A stretch of DNA of 64,000 nucleotides from Spirosoma utsteinense (GCF_014282275.1 NZ_VFIA01000004.1:214751-278750), one strand, 5' to 3'. Shown: positions 25,266 through 32,756, counted from the stretch's first letter. The notes: a model not told the origin generated them from the sequence alone. Numbers and translations are program-made.

Positions 25266-25958
25266 ATGAAAAAATTGTTGATTCCCTGCCTGCTACTGAG
25301 TGTGTTGGCGATGGCGACACCTCCCGGTAAAAAATCGAAGTGGACCAGCCTGTTCGATGGCAAAACCATTAAAGGCTGGCATAGCTACCACAAAGAAGGT
25401 GTCGTTGGCTGGTATGTTGAGGATGGTGCCATGACCCCCGACGGGACCGGTGGCGACCTGGTCACCGACAAGGAATATGAGAACTTCGAACTTGAGTTCG
25501 ATTTCAAAATACCTAAGGGGAGTAATAGTGGTGTCGTTTACAAAATAATCGACAGCCCGGATATCAAAAGCACATACATGTCGGGCCCGGAGTATCAGGT
25601 TATCGACGACAAAGGCTATCTGGATGGAGATGGCAAGCCCTACAAGCTGAAAGACAGCCAGATGAGCGGGGCTAACTATGACGTTATTCCCCCGGCTGAT
25701 TTCGACGCCATAAAGCCTGTCGGCGAGTGGAACAAAGGCCGGATTTTGGTCAACAATAATCACGTTGAGCACTACCTGAACGGAAAAAAAGTAGTGGAGT
25801 ACGAATATGGTTCCGATGCTTGGAAAGCCATGGTAGCCAAGAGCAAGTTTGCCAGCTGGCCTTATGTACAACCGCACGCCAAAGGGAAGATTGCTCTCCA
25901 AAATCATAGCCCTAAAGAGCGTGTCTGGTACCGAAACGTGCAAATCCGCGAACTGTAG
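25266..25958 (+). CDS. DUF1080 protein (3-keto-disaccharide hydrolase-like), secreted
   Basis: A 230-aa protein with signal peptide KKLLIPCLLLSVLAMA and a complete DUF1080 concanavalin-like domain: WTSLFDGKTIKGWHSY at the start, YENFELEFDFKIPKGSNSGVVYKI near residue 80, GPEYQVIDDKGY, and the end GKIALQNHSPKERVWYRNVQIREL. The second DUF1080 gene of the window but clearly more canonical than the one at 6588. Presumed periplasmic hydrolase of 3-keto-glycosides; no dehydrogenase is adjacent. Confidence 0.9.
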   Translation: MKKLLIPCLLLSVLAMATPPGKKSKWTSLFDGKTIKGWHSYHKEGVVGWYVEDGAMTPDGTGGDLVTDKEYENFELEFDFKIPKGSNSGVVYKIIDSPDIKSTYMSGPEYQVIDDKGYLDGDGKPYKLKDSQMSGANYDVIPPADFDAIKPVGEWNKGRILVNNNHVEHYLNGKKVVEYEYGSDAWKAMVAKSKFASWPYVQPHAKGKIALQNHSPKERVWYRNVQIREL

Positions 25959-26372
25959 ACGCTTTTCTTGTAAAACGGGATGACCTTACCCAAAAAGCAG
26001 CCTGGTTCCGGCACATCTGCGGGGGCGTGGCGTCAGGTCAAGTGACGTATAGTATGTGTACATCTCCAGTATTGGTCAGGTAGCCCGGTAAGGGCGACCT
26101 GTCAATAATTGTTATCGCTCCTGCCTTGTCTGAAGCGCCGTAGGTGCGACCTGAATGAACTACATCAGGTCGCACCTACGGCGCTTTACAGGCTACCCTT
26201 GCTTTCTTTTCTATTGACAGGTCGCCCCTACAGGGCTTTTCAGAAGCAAATAAGAAGTGTATACACGGTAGGTCAAGGGGCCTGACACCCCGCGCGATAC
26301 TCTTGTTTTCACTTCGAACCTTAAAAAGATACCGACTTTTAACATTCGGGATGACTCATGTTTGCGTTGGGT
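25959..26372. other. Gene-free stretch with nested inverted repeats
   Basis: 414 bp between convergent genes. It holds the nested palindromes at 26082-26237. The remainder shows no coding frame or other structure that can be named. Confidence 0.6.
26082..26237. repeat. Nested pair of inverted repeats (GCGCCGTAGGTGCGACCTG core)
   Basis: The inner hairpin 26133-26186 has perfect 21-bp arms AAGCGCCGTAGGTGCGACCTG around 12 nt. It is enclosed by imperfect outer arms 26082-26107 (AGCCCGGTAAGGGCGACCTG) and 26212-26237 (its complement), so the unit could fold as a two-level stem. GGGCGACCTG/GTGCGACCTG is shared by inner and outer arms, which suggests duplication of one palindromic element inside another. 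Confidence 0.75.
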
Positions 26373-26777
26373 TCAGTCAAGCGCTATCTTCTTGCGGTTG
26401 GCCTTTATATCCCCTTTGTGTTTCTTGTTGGAAATGCGCTCAGCTACGGCTGATTTCGATGGTTTGGTAGCCCGGCGGGGTTTGGGCGTTTCGAACGCTT
26501 TTCCAATCAACTTCAGAAATTTCTTCGTCACTTTCTCCTTATTGCCCAGTTGCGTCCGCTCGGTCTGATGCGTTAGCACCAGTTCACCCTCGGTGGTAAG
26601 CTTGTTGGCCAGTTTCTCCAGCAGAACCGTCCGCTGGGGGTCGGTCAGCAGCGCCGAATCCCGGACGCTAAAGCGAAGTTCAGCTTTGGTGGCTACTTTA
26701 TTTACGTTCTGGCCACCCGCGCCCCCACTGCGGGCAAACTGGTATTGAACATCGGCAAGCAGTTGGGTCGGGTTCAT
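26373..26777 (-). CDS. arfB: Peptidyl-tRNA hydrolase ArfB (YaeJ-type ribosome rescue factor)
   Basis: Releases stalled nascent chains by hydrolysing peptidyl-tRNA on ribosomes lacking an A-site codon. 134 aa from the ATG at 26777 (the frame extends 30 bp further). The catalytic GGQ is in FARSGGAGGQNVNKVATKAEL near residue 25. The C-terminal tail is basic and flexible (TPKPRRATKPSKSAVAERISNKKHKGDIKANRKK), as expected for the part that enters the mRNA channel. It lacks the codon-recognition domains of RF1/RF2. It is divergent from the paralogue array that starts at 26996. Confidence 0.93.
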   Translation of the reverse strand: MNPTQLLADVQYQFARSGGAGGQNVNKVATKAELRFSVRDSALLTDPQRTVLLEKLANKLTTEGELVLTHQTERTQLGNKEKVTKKFLKLIGKAFETPKPRRATKPSKSAVAERISNKKHKGDIKANRKKIALD

Positions 26778-26995
26778 AAGGGAGGGATTATACACAATCC
26801 AGAACAATACCTGGTTGCCAACGTTCCCGGAATTTTGCGGTATCCGGTAAAAATAACAGGTGCTGGTTCAGGGTAAGTTTTACAGAAAAGAAACACAACT
26901 CTACAAACATTATAGGATTGCATTAGGTTGGAAAAGGACCCGTCGACCGGCAGGTCTGTTGGGGGATAAACTAACGGCAAAACTAAGCTCACGTT

Positions 26996-27379
26996 ATGAT
27001 TTCCAAGGATCAAAACCAGATTGCACTGATCGATCAGACCGTCAATGCCTTCGATAGTGGTATCAGCACGATTGAACCACAGGATGGTATTGCGCTGATC
27101 GATAAATGGCTCGACCGGCTCGATGAAGTTGGTGACGACGCAACCGACGAGATTGCCGACACGCTGGAAGAACTGCGTTCAGAACTGGATCCGAGCCAGA
27201 ACGAAGGCCAGCCGGATGCCTCAGCCATTGCCGAGATCCTGCAGGATCTGATCCAACAAACCCAGGCCGTGATGCAGTCGGCCGAGGCCAGCGCCGAACA
27301 AACCGAACTGTCACAACTGATCGCCACGCTCGAAAATCTGCACAGCCAGGTTGCCGCCAGCGCGGGTGATGAGTCATAA
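26996..27379 (+). CDS. Array paralogue 1: small acidic helical protein, unknown function
   Basis: 127 aa, first of seven tandem homologous genes (to 30256). No signal peptide or membrane segment; acidic and predicted all-helical. Shared family pattern: an N-terminal helix LIDQTVNAFDSG, then PQDGIALIDKWLDRL (pattern P-x-x-G-hydrophobic-x-L-I-D-x-W-L), then LEELRSEL, then PDASAIAEILQDLIQQT, and a C-terminal helix rich in A, E and Q. It differs by a longer middle loop (DPSQNEGQP) and by lacking the C-terminal ALRNF motif of later members. The next gene follows after 16 bp. Confidence 0.8.
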   Translation: MISKDQNQIALIDQTVNAFDSGISTIEPQDGIALIDKWLDRLDEVGDDATDEIADTLEELRSELDPSQNEGQPDASAIAEILQDLIQQTQAVMQSAEASAEQTELSQLIATLENLHSQVAASAGDES

Positions 27380-27395
27380 CTAAACCTGAACAATT

Positions 27396-28127
27396 ATGGC
27401 ACTTGATCAACACGCGGCCAATCTGGTCACGACAACCGTAAACGCTTTCAATGGCGATACGACGAGTATTTCACCGATCGATGGTATTTCGCTTATCGAT
27501 AGCTGGATCAGCGCCCTCAGCAACAGTGATCAGGATACAGATTCTGTAGCGGGTGGCTTGAACGAACTCAGAACCGAGTTACAAAGTAGTAATCCGGACG
27601 GAGCCAGAATCCAGCAGCTGCTGGGCTACATGGTCGATCAGGCCAATCAGGTAGCCTCATCGGCCGATGCCGAAGTAAAGGAAACCCTCGACCCCCTTGT
27701 GAACGCTTTGCAGGGATTTCGTCAGCAACTGGGTGGATCGGAGAAGATGGCCGCCATGAACACGCAGCCATCTGATACGGTCATGCCCGGCGAGTCGGGC
27801 GGGCAGGCACCTATGACAAGTACCGTAGGTGGCGAATCGACCAACAGCGGGGCCGGGGCATCGACCCTTCGCGAAGACGATGACGACCAGCTAACGAACC
27901 GAAACGGCGGTACCATGGATAGCGGTTCGGCACCGGCGGCCGAGGCTACTACCGGTAGCGCCGGGGCTGAGCAGCAGGATGGCGGTTCGTATGGGTCGGG
28001 CTACGGTACCGGATCGGACGGCGGTGGCGATGACTACAGCACCAATTCCGGTACGCAGCGTTCAGGCGTTTCGGGTGGTACGGCCGAGTCGGGCAGTGCC
28101 GCATCGGGCGGACGTTCCCAGTATTGA
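27396..28127 (+). CDS. Array paralogue 2 with long Gly/Ser-rich C-terminal extension
   Basis: 243 aa. Residues 1-110 match the array pattern: LVTTTVNAFNGDTTSISPIDG, ISLIDSWISALSN, LNELRTELQSSNPDGARIQQLLGYM, and the closing helix LDPLVNALQGFRQQLG. Residues from about 115 on are unique in the array: low-complexity, rich in G, S, T and E, with GSYGSGYGTGSDGGGDDYS-like runs, ending SAASGGRSQY. The tail is probably disordered and could be a linker, a surface-exposed arm or a condensate-forming segment (inference). Confidence 0.8.
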   Translation: MALDQHAANLVTTTVNAFNGDTTSISPIDGISLIDSWISALSNSDQDTDSVAGGLNELRTELQSSNPDGARIQQLLGYMVDQANQVASSADAEVKETLDPLVNALQGFRQQLGGSEKMAAMNTQPSDTVMPGESGGQAPMTSTVGGESTNSGAGASTLREDDDDQLTNRNGGTMDSGSAPAAEATTGSAGAEQQDGGSYGSGYGTGSDGGGDDYSTNSGTQRSGVSGGTAESGSAASGGRSQY

Positions 28128-28151
28128 TCTATTTCGCAGCAAGTACCGTGT

Positions 28152-28206
28152 TGAGGTAACGGACCGATGAGACGCAGCCTGCGTAACCATCCATCCGTTA
28201 CCTCAA
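28152..28206. terminator. Hairpin between array genes 2 and 3
   Basis: TTGAGGTAACGGA (28152-28164) and TCCGTTACCTCAA (28194-28206) are exact 13-bp complements; the loop holds a small GACGCAGCCTGCGT stem. It lies within the 182-bp gap after gene 2 and suggests that the array is split into at least two transcripts. Confidence 0.6.
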
Positions 28207-28309
28207 TTGGTATTATCATTATCGGCACGCTTCTTTTTCGGTCGTAAACAAACCACCGGCAGGTGTGTTTTACCCGATAGAAGCAGTATACCAACGTTAC
28301 TCAACAACT

Positions 28310-28672
28310 ATGGCAAATCAACATTCATCCACAGACGGCTCGTCGGCTACTACGCTGATCGACGACACCATCCGGGCCTTCGATCAGGGTCAGGCGGCAT
28401 CTCCTCAGGAAGGAATGTCGCTGATTACCGATTGGTTTTCATCGATCAAAAATAACCACATCGCTGGCGATGTAATGCAGCCGCTGACGGAGCTACGGAA
28501 TGAACTTCAAAGTGGAGCACCGGAAGGAACCCGGCTTCGGCAGCTTTTTCTCCAGCTTGCCGACATGACCGAAGCATTGGCAGCCAAGGGAGAAGGAGAC
28601 GTACCATCGCGGCTAACGACGCTGTCGACGGCCCTGCGAAACTTTGCCGGTCAGTTCTCCACCGTAGTTTAA
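28310..28672 (+). CDS. Array paralogue 3: small helical protein
   Basis: 120 aa from the ATG at 28310 (the open frame extends 45 bp further upstream without a better start). Array motifs: LIDDTIRAFDQG, PQEGMSLITDWFSSI, LTELRNELQSGAPEGTRLRQLFLQLADMT, and the full C-terminal signature LTTLSTALRNFAGQF. No signal peptide. The preceding 182-bp gap carries a hairpin and probably a new promoter. Confidence 0.8.
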   Translation: MANQHSSTDGSSATTLIDDTIRAFDQGQAASPQEGMSLITDWFSSIKNNHIAGDVMQPLTELRNELQSGAPEGTRLRQLFLQLADMTEALAAKGEGDVPSRLTTLSTALRNFAGQFSTVV

Positions 28673-28740
28673 TCAAGTCAACTGAGTCGTGGACCGGGGC
28701 TGTCTTCTTATGGGCAGATGGCTCACGGAACCCGGCTGTA

Positions 28741-29097
28741 ATGTATACGAATATGCCTTCACACGCATTGGACCAACGGTTGTTTGAACAGGTATTCTCG
28801 AAGCTGGGTGCCGACGATGCCGCTATACCCGCCCCCGTCGATGGGATTCAACTGATCAACGGATGGCTGGAGGTCATCCAGGGGACACACCTAACAGCCA
28901 GTATAGAAGCGCAACTGATTGAACTGAAAGGCCAGCTGCAGTTTGCCAAGCCTGATCCCGATCGGATTCGTGATCTGCTTGGCAGCCTGTCTGACCATAC
29001 AACCCAGGTGGCTCAGGGTGCTCACCTACAGGAGCAAACGGTTAACAAGCTCGAAAAGCTCGCTACGGCGCTGCGTAACCTGGGCAATAAACTTTAA
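28741..29097 (+). CDS. Array paralogue 4: small helical protein
   Basis: 118 aa (114 if the second ATG at 28753 is used). Motifs: RLFEQVFSKLGADDAAIPAPVDG, IQLINGWLEVIQG, LIELKGQLQFAKPDPDRIRDLLGSLSDHT, and VNKLEKLATALRNLGNKL at the end. Gap to the next gene is 19 bp. Closest by eye to paralogues 5 and 6. Confidence 0.8.
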   Translation: MYTNMPSHALDQRLFEQVFSKLGADDAAIPAPVDGIQLINGWLEVIQGTHLTASIEAQLIELKGQLQFAKPDPDRIRDLLGSLSDHTTQVAQGAHLQEQTVNKLEKLATALRNLGNKL

Positions 29098-29116
29098 CGG
29101 GTAAACATTTTCAACG

Positions 29117-29461
29117 ATGGGATCGAACATACTGGAAGAGCGAATGCTCGAAGACACACTGACCACGTTTCGCGATGGCTCCCAAGCGGGTGTTTCGCCG
29201 GCGCAGGGTGTCATGCTGATCGACGGCTGGCTACAGGCGCTACAGGGCGACCCGAATCTGGACGATCTGGAAGGTCAACTCAATGAGTTACGGGCCGAAT
29301 TGCAATCGGCTCAGCCAGACGCCCCACACATCCGGCAAGTGATGGAAGGCCTGGCCGACAAAACCCAGCAGATCGCCGAAGGGCCAACGGCCGAAGGTAC
29401 CTGGACCGGAGGGCTGGAAAGCCTGTCGAAGATTCTCCGAAATTTCGGAAGCAAGTTATAA
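29117..29461 (+). CDS. Array paralogue 5: small helical protein
   Basis: 114 aa. It is the best match to the array consensus: RMLEDTLTTFRDGS, PAQGVMLIDGWLQALQGD, LNELRAELQSAQPDAPHIRQVMEGLADKT, LESLSKILRNFGSKL. EERMLEDTL is nearly repeated as EQRMLTDTL in paralogue 6, pointing to recent duplication. A 98-bp gap with no clear structure precedes the next gene. Confidence 0.82.
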   Translation: MGSNILEERMLEDTLTTFRDGSQAGVSPAQGVMLIDGWLQALQGDPNLDDLEGQLNELRAELQSAQPDAPHIRQVMEGLADKTQQIAEGPTAEGTWTGGLESLSKILRNFGSKL

Positions 29462-29559
29462 CCCTTCGTAGGATGGTGCCTGTTGAACCTGTCTACGCGT
29501 TTGTGCGGCTGGCCACTGTCCCGACATGTACTAGCTAACGTTTATTAATTCACTACACT

Positions 29560-29904
29560 ATGGAAGAATCACTGGAACAGCGAATGCTTACCGATACACT
29601 CGGTGCATTTGGTGAAGGCAGTACGGCAGTAGTTGCCCCCGACAGGGGTATTTTGCTGATCGAAGGCTGGCTCAACGCCCTGCGGGGCGACGTGGGTGCT
29701 GAGCGCATCAGAGCCGAGCTGGAAACCCTGCGCGATAACCTGGCTTCAGGTAATCCGGACGGAAACATGATTCGTCACCTGCTGTTGAGTATGGCCAGCC
29801 ACACCTCAACCCTGGCGGGAGAGCCTTCTGTTGCCAACGGTCAAATGGCCAATCAGCTTCGGCAATTAGCCGAAGCACTTCGTAATTTTAGTAGTCAATT
29901 CTGA
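29560..29904 (+). CDS. Array paralogue 6: small helical protein
   Basis: 114 aa, same length as paralogue 5. Motifs: EQRMLTDTLGAFGEGS, PDRGILLIEGWLNALRGD, LETLRDNLASGNPDGNMIRHLLLSMASHT, LRQLAEALRNFSSQF. Only one base separates its stop codon from the ATG of paralogue 7, so the two are probably translationally coupled. Confidence 0.82.
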   Translation: MEESLEQRMLTDTLGAFGEGSTAVVAPDRGILLIEGWLNALRGDVGAERIRAELETLRDNLASGNPDGNMIRHLLLSMASHTSTLAGEPSVANGQMANQLRQLAEALRNFSSQF

Positions 29905-29905
29905 T

Positions 29906-30256
29906 ATGATCTCACACGAACAATCAACCGAACTGCTCGACGCGACGATGAGCGTCCTCGAGGAAAACATAGCCGATACGACGCCCCAAAGTGGCAAAGG
30001 CGTCATTGACAAGTGGCTGGTTGAACTGCGCAAGACCGAAAACGCGACCGACATCACCGATACGCTGGAACGGGTAAAAACGCAGTTGGAAAGCGACCAG
30101 ATCAACGCCGATGAACTTAGCGAACTGTTGTCGACACTGGCCACACAAACTACGGAGTTTAGCACCCTGATGGGTTCGGAGGGTGATATTGCCCCCCGCC
30201 TGGAAGGGATGGCTTCTTCGCTTCGTACCCTGGCGGGCAACTTGAGTAACAGCTAA
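29906..30256 (+). CDS. Array paralogue 7: small helical protein, most diverged
   Basis: 116 aa. Motifs: LLDATMSVLEENIADTTPQSG, KGVIDKWLVELRK, LERVKTQLESDQINADELSELLSTLATQT, LEGMASSLRTLAGNL. The proline before the D/E at the start of the fourth motif is lost (QINADE) and R-N-F becomes R-T-L. It ends the array; the following 290 bp hold a palindrome and a terminator. Confidence 0.8.
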   Translation: MISHEQSTELLDATMSVLEENIADTTPQSGKGVIDKWLVELRKTENATDITDTLERVKTQLESDQINADELSELLSTLATQTTEFSTLMGSEGDIAPRLEGMASSLRTLAGNLSNS

Positions 30257-30321
30257 TTTCTATAAACCTTAGTTAATCGGGTGGTAGAGCATGACCCGTA
30301 ATTTTGCTAAGGGTACTGTTC

Positions 30322-30406
30322 TTCAACCACTACCAGGGGCTTTTCCCACTGGCAGGGTTACCACTTACAACCCTGCCAGTGGGCAACGCCCCTGGTAGTG
30401 GTTGAA
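30322..30406. repeat. Inverted repeat, CCAGGGGCTACGCCC family, copy 2
   Basis: Arms 30322-30359 and 30369-30406 (38 bp, a few mismatches at TTTTCCC/GGGCAACG) share CAACCACTACCAGGGGC and CCCACTGGCAGGG with the copy at 6368-6452. It lies just after the paralogue array. Confidence 0.8.
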
Positions 30407-30462
30407 AATAAAAAGACTCCCAATTAGGACATAGGTGTCTTCAATTCCTGTCAATTAACATA

Positions 30463-30515
30463 AAAATAGCGCTGTTTAGCACCACCACACCGGGGTACTA
30501 AACAGCGCTGTTTTT
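30463..30515. terminator. Bidirectional hairpin AAATAGCGCTGTTTAGCACC
   Basis: Roughly 19-bp arms with two mismatches, flanked by an A run on the left and a T run on the right (GCGCTGTTTTTAT). It is suited to end transcription from both the array and the minus-strand gene that stops at 30547. Confidence 0.7.
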
Positions 30516-30546
30516 ATAGGGCCTTATAGAAATTGGCGTTGACTCC

Positions 30547-31008
30547 TTACGCCAGGGCCCGCTGAAACAAGCTGAGCCGGTCACGCAGCACGTAGCTACT
30601 GATCTCGGGATTCCAGCCACCCCGGCCATTGACCGCAAACGTTCGCAATTCCTGCGGCAGCGTAGCGTATTTATCCAGTGCCTTGTACCAGGCCGTGCGG
30701 TCGCGGTAGGGAGCCAGGAGCGTTTGAGCCTGAATGAGCGCCCGGTGCTGACGGGGCGACCATACGGGCCGCTGTCGGTATACGACCCCTTGCTTGTTGA
30801 GCAGGTCGGGCAGTGCCTGTGGGGGAGCAAAAGGCAAGAGTTCGGCCAGCAGGTACAGCCCCAACTCCACGTTGAGCAGCCGGTTGGCTACCAGGCCGGG
30901 TAGCGCATGGCGGTGGCGTATGCGGGTTGCCAGGGGTTCCTGCCAGCCCAACAGGCCAGTTAAAGCCGGGCGGACGGTAAAACGGGTGGATGATAAGACC
31001 ATGTTCAT
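30547..31008 (-). CDS. Orphan protein A, paralogue of the gene at 31115-31543
   Basis: 153 aa from the ATG at 31008. The frame extends to 31038, but that start would lie inside the -7-like box. No signal peptide. The core LLNVELGLYLLAELLPFAPPQALPDLL, RPVWSPRQHRALIQAQTLLAPYRDRTAWYKALDKYAT is matched by orphan B. The N-terminus is basic and the C-terminus ends SYVLRDRLSLFQRALA. No known domain recognised; probably cytoplasmic and mostly helical. It carries the same upstream regulatory unit as orphan B. Confidence 0.75.
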   Translation of the reverse strand: MNMVLSSTRFTVRPALTGLLGWQEPLATRIRHRHALPGLVANRLLNVELGLYLLAELLPFAPPQALPDLLNKQGVVYRQRPVWSPRQHRALIQAQTLLAPYRDRTAWYKALDKYATLPQELRTFAVNGRGGWNPEISSYVLRDRLSLFQRALA

Positions 31009-31032
31009 GTTGTAGTTGTTGTTTACTGTTCT

Positions 31033-31072
31033 GAACAAAGTTCAGCCTATGAGAACGTAAATGTTTTACGTT
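31033..31072 (-). promoter_or_regulatory. Promoter/operator unit A: GAACAAAGTTC and AACGTAA-N5-TTACGTT
   Basis: GAACAAAGTTC (31033-31043) reads on the minus strand as GAACTTTGTTC, with a -7-like GAACTTTG. Then 10 bp further the palindrome AACGTAA-N5-TTACGTT (31054-31072) sits where the -33 element should be. The same two elements with the same 21-bp offset stand before orphan B. Confidence 0.65.
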
Positions 31073-31114
31073 GTTCTATTTTTCTTTTATTATTTTTTCG
31101 TGTCGCGTCGGCTG

Positions 31115-31543
31115 TCAGGCCAGCATTTTGCGGAGTACAGTCAAGCGGTTTCGCGAAAATCCAACCGTTTTTTCGCCGAACCAGCTACGGTCGCGGCTAA
31201 CGTCATAAGCGCTGACCGTTGTGGCGGCAATGGCATACCGCTCGATGAGGGCGCTCCAGACAGCAGGGTGCAGGCAATGAGCCAGTAGCGCCCGTCCCCG
31301 GTTCACGTATTTATGTTGTTTGGGCGTCCAGACGGGGCGGTCGGTCGCCAGCAACTCCACATGCCCCATCAATTCGGGCAGCGCATCGGGGGAGGCTGTA
31401 GGCTGCAATTGCGAAAGCAGAAACAGACCTAATTCGACATCGAGCAGCTGACCGAACGACAGCGACGCGTTTCTGGAAGACTGAGAACGAACCGGGCCGA
31501 AAATCGACGGCGTTCGTGGTTTGGGTAGGAAGGGCGTATTCAT
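31115..31543 (-). CDS. Orphan protein B, paralogue of the gene at 30547-31008
   Basis: 142 aa. Shared core: LLDVELGLFLLSQLQPTASPDALPELM, RPVWTPKQHKYVNRGRALLAHCLHPAVWSALIERYAI, and a C-terminal FSRNRLTVLRKMLA. Outside the core it differs from orphan A, including a proline-rich basic N-terminus (KPRTPSIFGPV). No signal peptide, no recognised family. It is divergent from the WYL regulator at 31722. Confidence 0.75.
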   Translation of the reverse strand: MNTPFLPKPRTPSIFGPVRSQSSRNASLSFGQLLDVELGLFLLSQLQPTASPDALPELMGHVELLATDRPVWTPKQHKYVNRGRALLAHCLHPAVWSALIERYAIAATTVSAYDVSRDRSWFGEKTVGFSRNRLTVLRKMLA

Positions 31544-31570
31544 TAGTCTGGTTGTTTAAAAAAATTGACA

Positions 31571-31610
31571 GAACAAAGTTCTACCGGCCAGAACGTAATC
31601 TTTTTACGTT
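31571..31610 (-). promoter_or_regulatory. Promoter/operator unit B: GAACAAAGTTC and AACGTAA-N5-TTACGTT
   Basis: GAACAAAGTTC (31571-31581) and AACGTAA-N5-TTACGTT (31592-31610), identical in layout to unit A. The minus-strand -7-like box is GAACTTTG, about 30 bp before the orphan B start. No canonical -33 TTTG is present; the palindrome occupies that position, which fits an activator or repressor site, perhaps for the neighbouring WYL protein (inference). Confidence 0.65.
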
Positions 31611-31661
31611 GTTCTTTTTTGTGTAAGAAATATTTCCCTTTTTTGTCTTCTTCTACTTGAA

Positions 31662-31716
31662 AAAACAGACGCAAAGGGTTGCGTTTTAAAACAGACGCAA
31701 GGGGTTGCGTCTCTAC
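31662..31716. repeat. REP-like element, GTAGAGACGC family, partial/duplicated copy
   Basis: Two head-to-tail half units ACAGACGCAA(A/G)GGGTTGCGT, the second ending GTCTCTAC. It ends 5 bp before the WYL start codon at 31722, so it forms most of that gene's leader. Confidence 0.7.
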
Positions 31717-31721
31717 ATGTC

Positions 31722-32756
31722 ATGCCGATAACTCGTTCTGCTTTTCAGCGTTACCGCCTGATCGATGAGATCATTAGTCGATACCCGCGCCAGTACTCCA
31801 AACAGAAACTGTTTGAACTGTGTCAGGAGAAATGCGGTATTCGGTCCATATCGTCATTGGAGAAGGACATTCAGCGGCTGCGCGAAGATCATGATGCGCC
31901 CATCGCCTACTGTAAACGGCGTAACGGGTACTACTATACCAATCCGCAATTCCGGCTGTTGCGGCTGATGCTTTCGCCCGACGACATGGAAGCGCTCGAC
32001 TATGCCCGCGAGGTGCTGGCAGCTACCCAGGGGGCTTCTGTGGCCGATGAACTGACCAACGCCCTGCAAAAGGTGCGGCAAAGCCTGGATATTATCCGGG
32101 AGGTAAAGACCGATGCCCTCACGCGCCGGATCGTGTATGTAGAAGAGCGGATTCTGGGTGGAAACCGGCAGTATGTGCCCATGCTGATCCGGGCGATCAA
32201 CCAGAACCGGCAAATTCAGTTCCGGTATACCAAACACGAAATTACAGACCCAAACGCGCTGGCAGATGTGCCCCGGCTACGTAGTCTGCATCCAATCCTG
32301 TTACGGGAAGTGGCCGACAGCTGGTATGTGATCGGGTATGATGAAGCCACGGGTAAAGAACGCACGTTCGCCTTCGACCGCATGAGCGATCTGTCGCTGA
32401 CCGACGAACCCTGCGCTGTGCCACCTGCCATCCTGACCAACGTGAGCGAGTTGTTCGAACACATTTACGGCATTACCGATAGCAGCGGCCCGGTGGAGGA
32501 GATCGTGCTGTCGTTTTCGCCCCTGTTCGGTCGCTATGTCAAAGCCAAACCCATTCACCAGACGCAGGAAGTGATTCGTGACACCGAAACGGAATGTGTG
32601 ATTCGCCTGCGACTCGCGCCCAACCGCGACCTGCTGATGCATCTGCGCTCCTACGGCGACCATGTGAAAGTCTTGCAGCCCAAAGCGCTTGTTCAGGCTA
32701 TGACAGAGTCGCTACAGGCTGCCCTCGATCGTTACCAAACCCCAGGCCATGCCTAA
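31722..32756 (+). CDS. WYL-domain transcriptional regulator
   Basis: A 344-aa DNA-binding regulator of the DeoR/YafY type. Residues 1-75 form a winged helix (RYRLIDEIISRYPRQYSKQKLFELCQ, SLEKDIQRLREDHDAPIAYCKRRNGYYY). The WYL core follows near residues 155-235 (INQNRQIQFRYTKHE, LHPILLREVADSWYVIGYDEATGKERTFAFDRM). The WCX extension is at the C-terminus (EIVLSFSPLFGRYVKAKPIH, LLMHLRSYGDHVKVLQP). WYL proteins sense nucleic acid or nucleotide ligands and often control defence or stress genes. It is divergent from orphan B and probably in an operon with the YdeI-like gene 2 bp downstream. Confidence 0.9.
   Translation: MPITRSAFQRYRLIDEIISRYPRQYSKQKLFELCQEKCGIRSISSLEKDIQRLREDHDAPIAYCKRRNGYYYTNPQFRLLRLMLSPDDMEALDYAREVLAATQGASVADELTNALQKVRQSLDIIREVKTDALTRRIVYVEERILGGNRQYVPMLIRAINQNRQIQFRYTKHEITDPNALADVPRLRSLHPILLREVADSWYVIGYDEATGKERTFAFDRMSDLSLTDEPCAVPPAILTNVSELFEHIYGITDSSGPVEEIVLSFSPLFGRYVKAKPIHQTQEVIRDTETECVIRLRLAPNRDLLMHLRSYGDHVKVLQPKALVQAMTESLQAALDRYQTPGHA

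Noticed and set aside
26996..30256. Seven-gene array as WXG100/ESX substrates
   Set aside because: Size and helical character fit, but the conserved Trp is in a (D/N)-x-W-(L/F/I) context and no W-x-G turn or ESX machinery genes are present.
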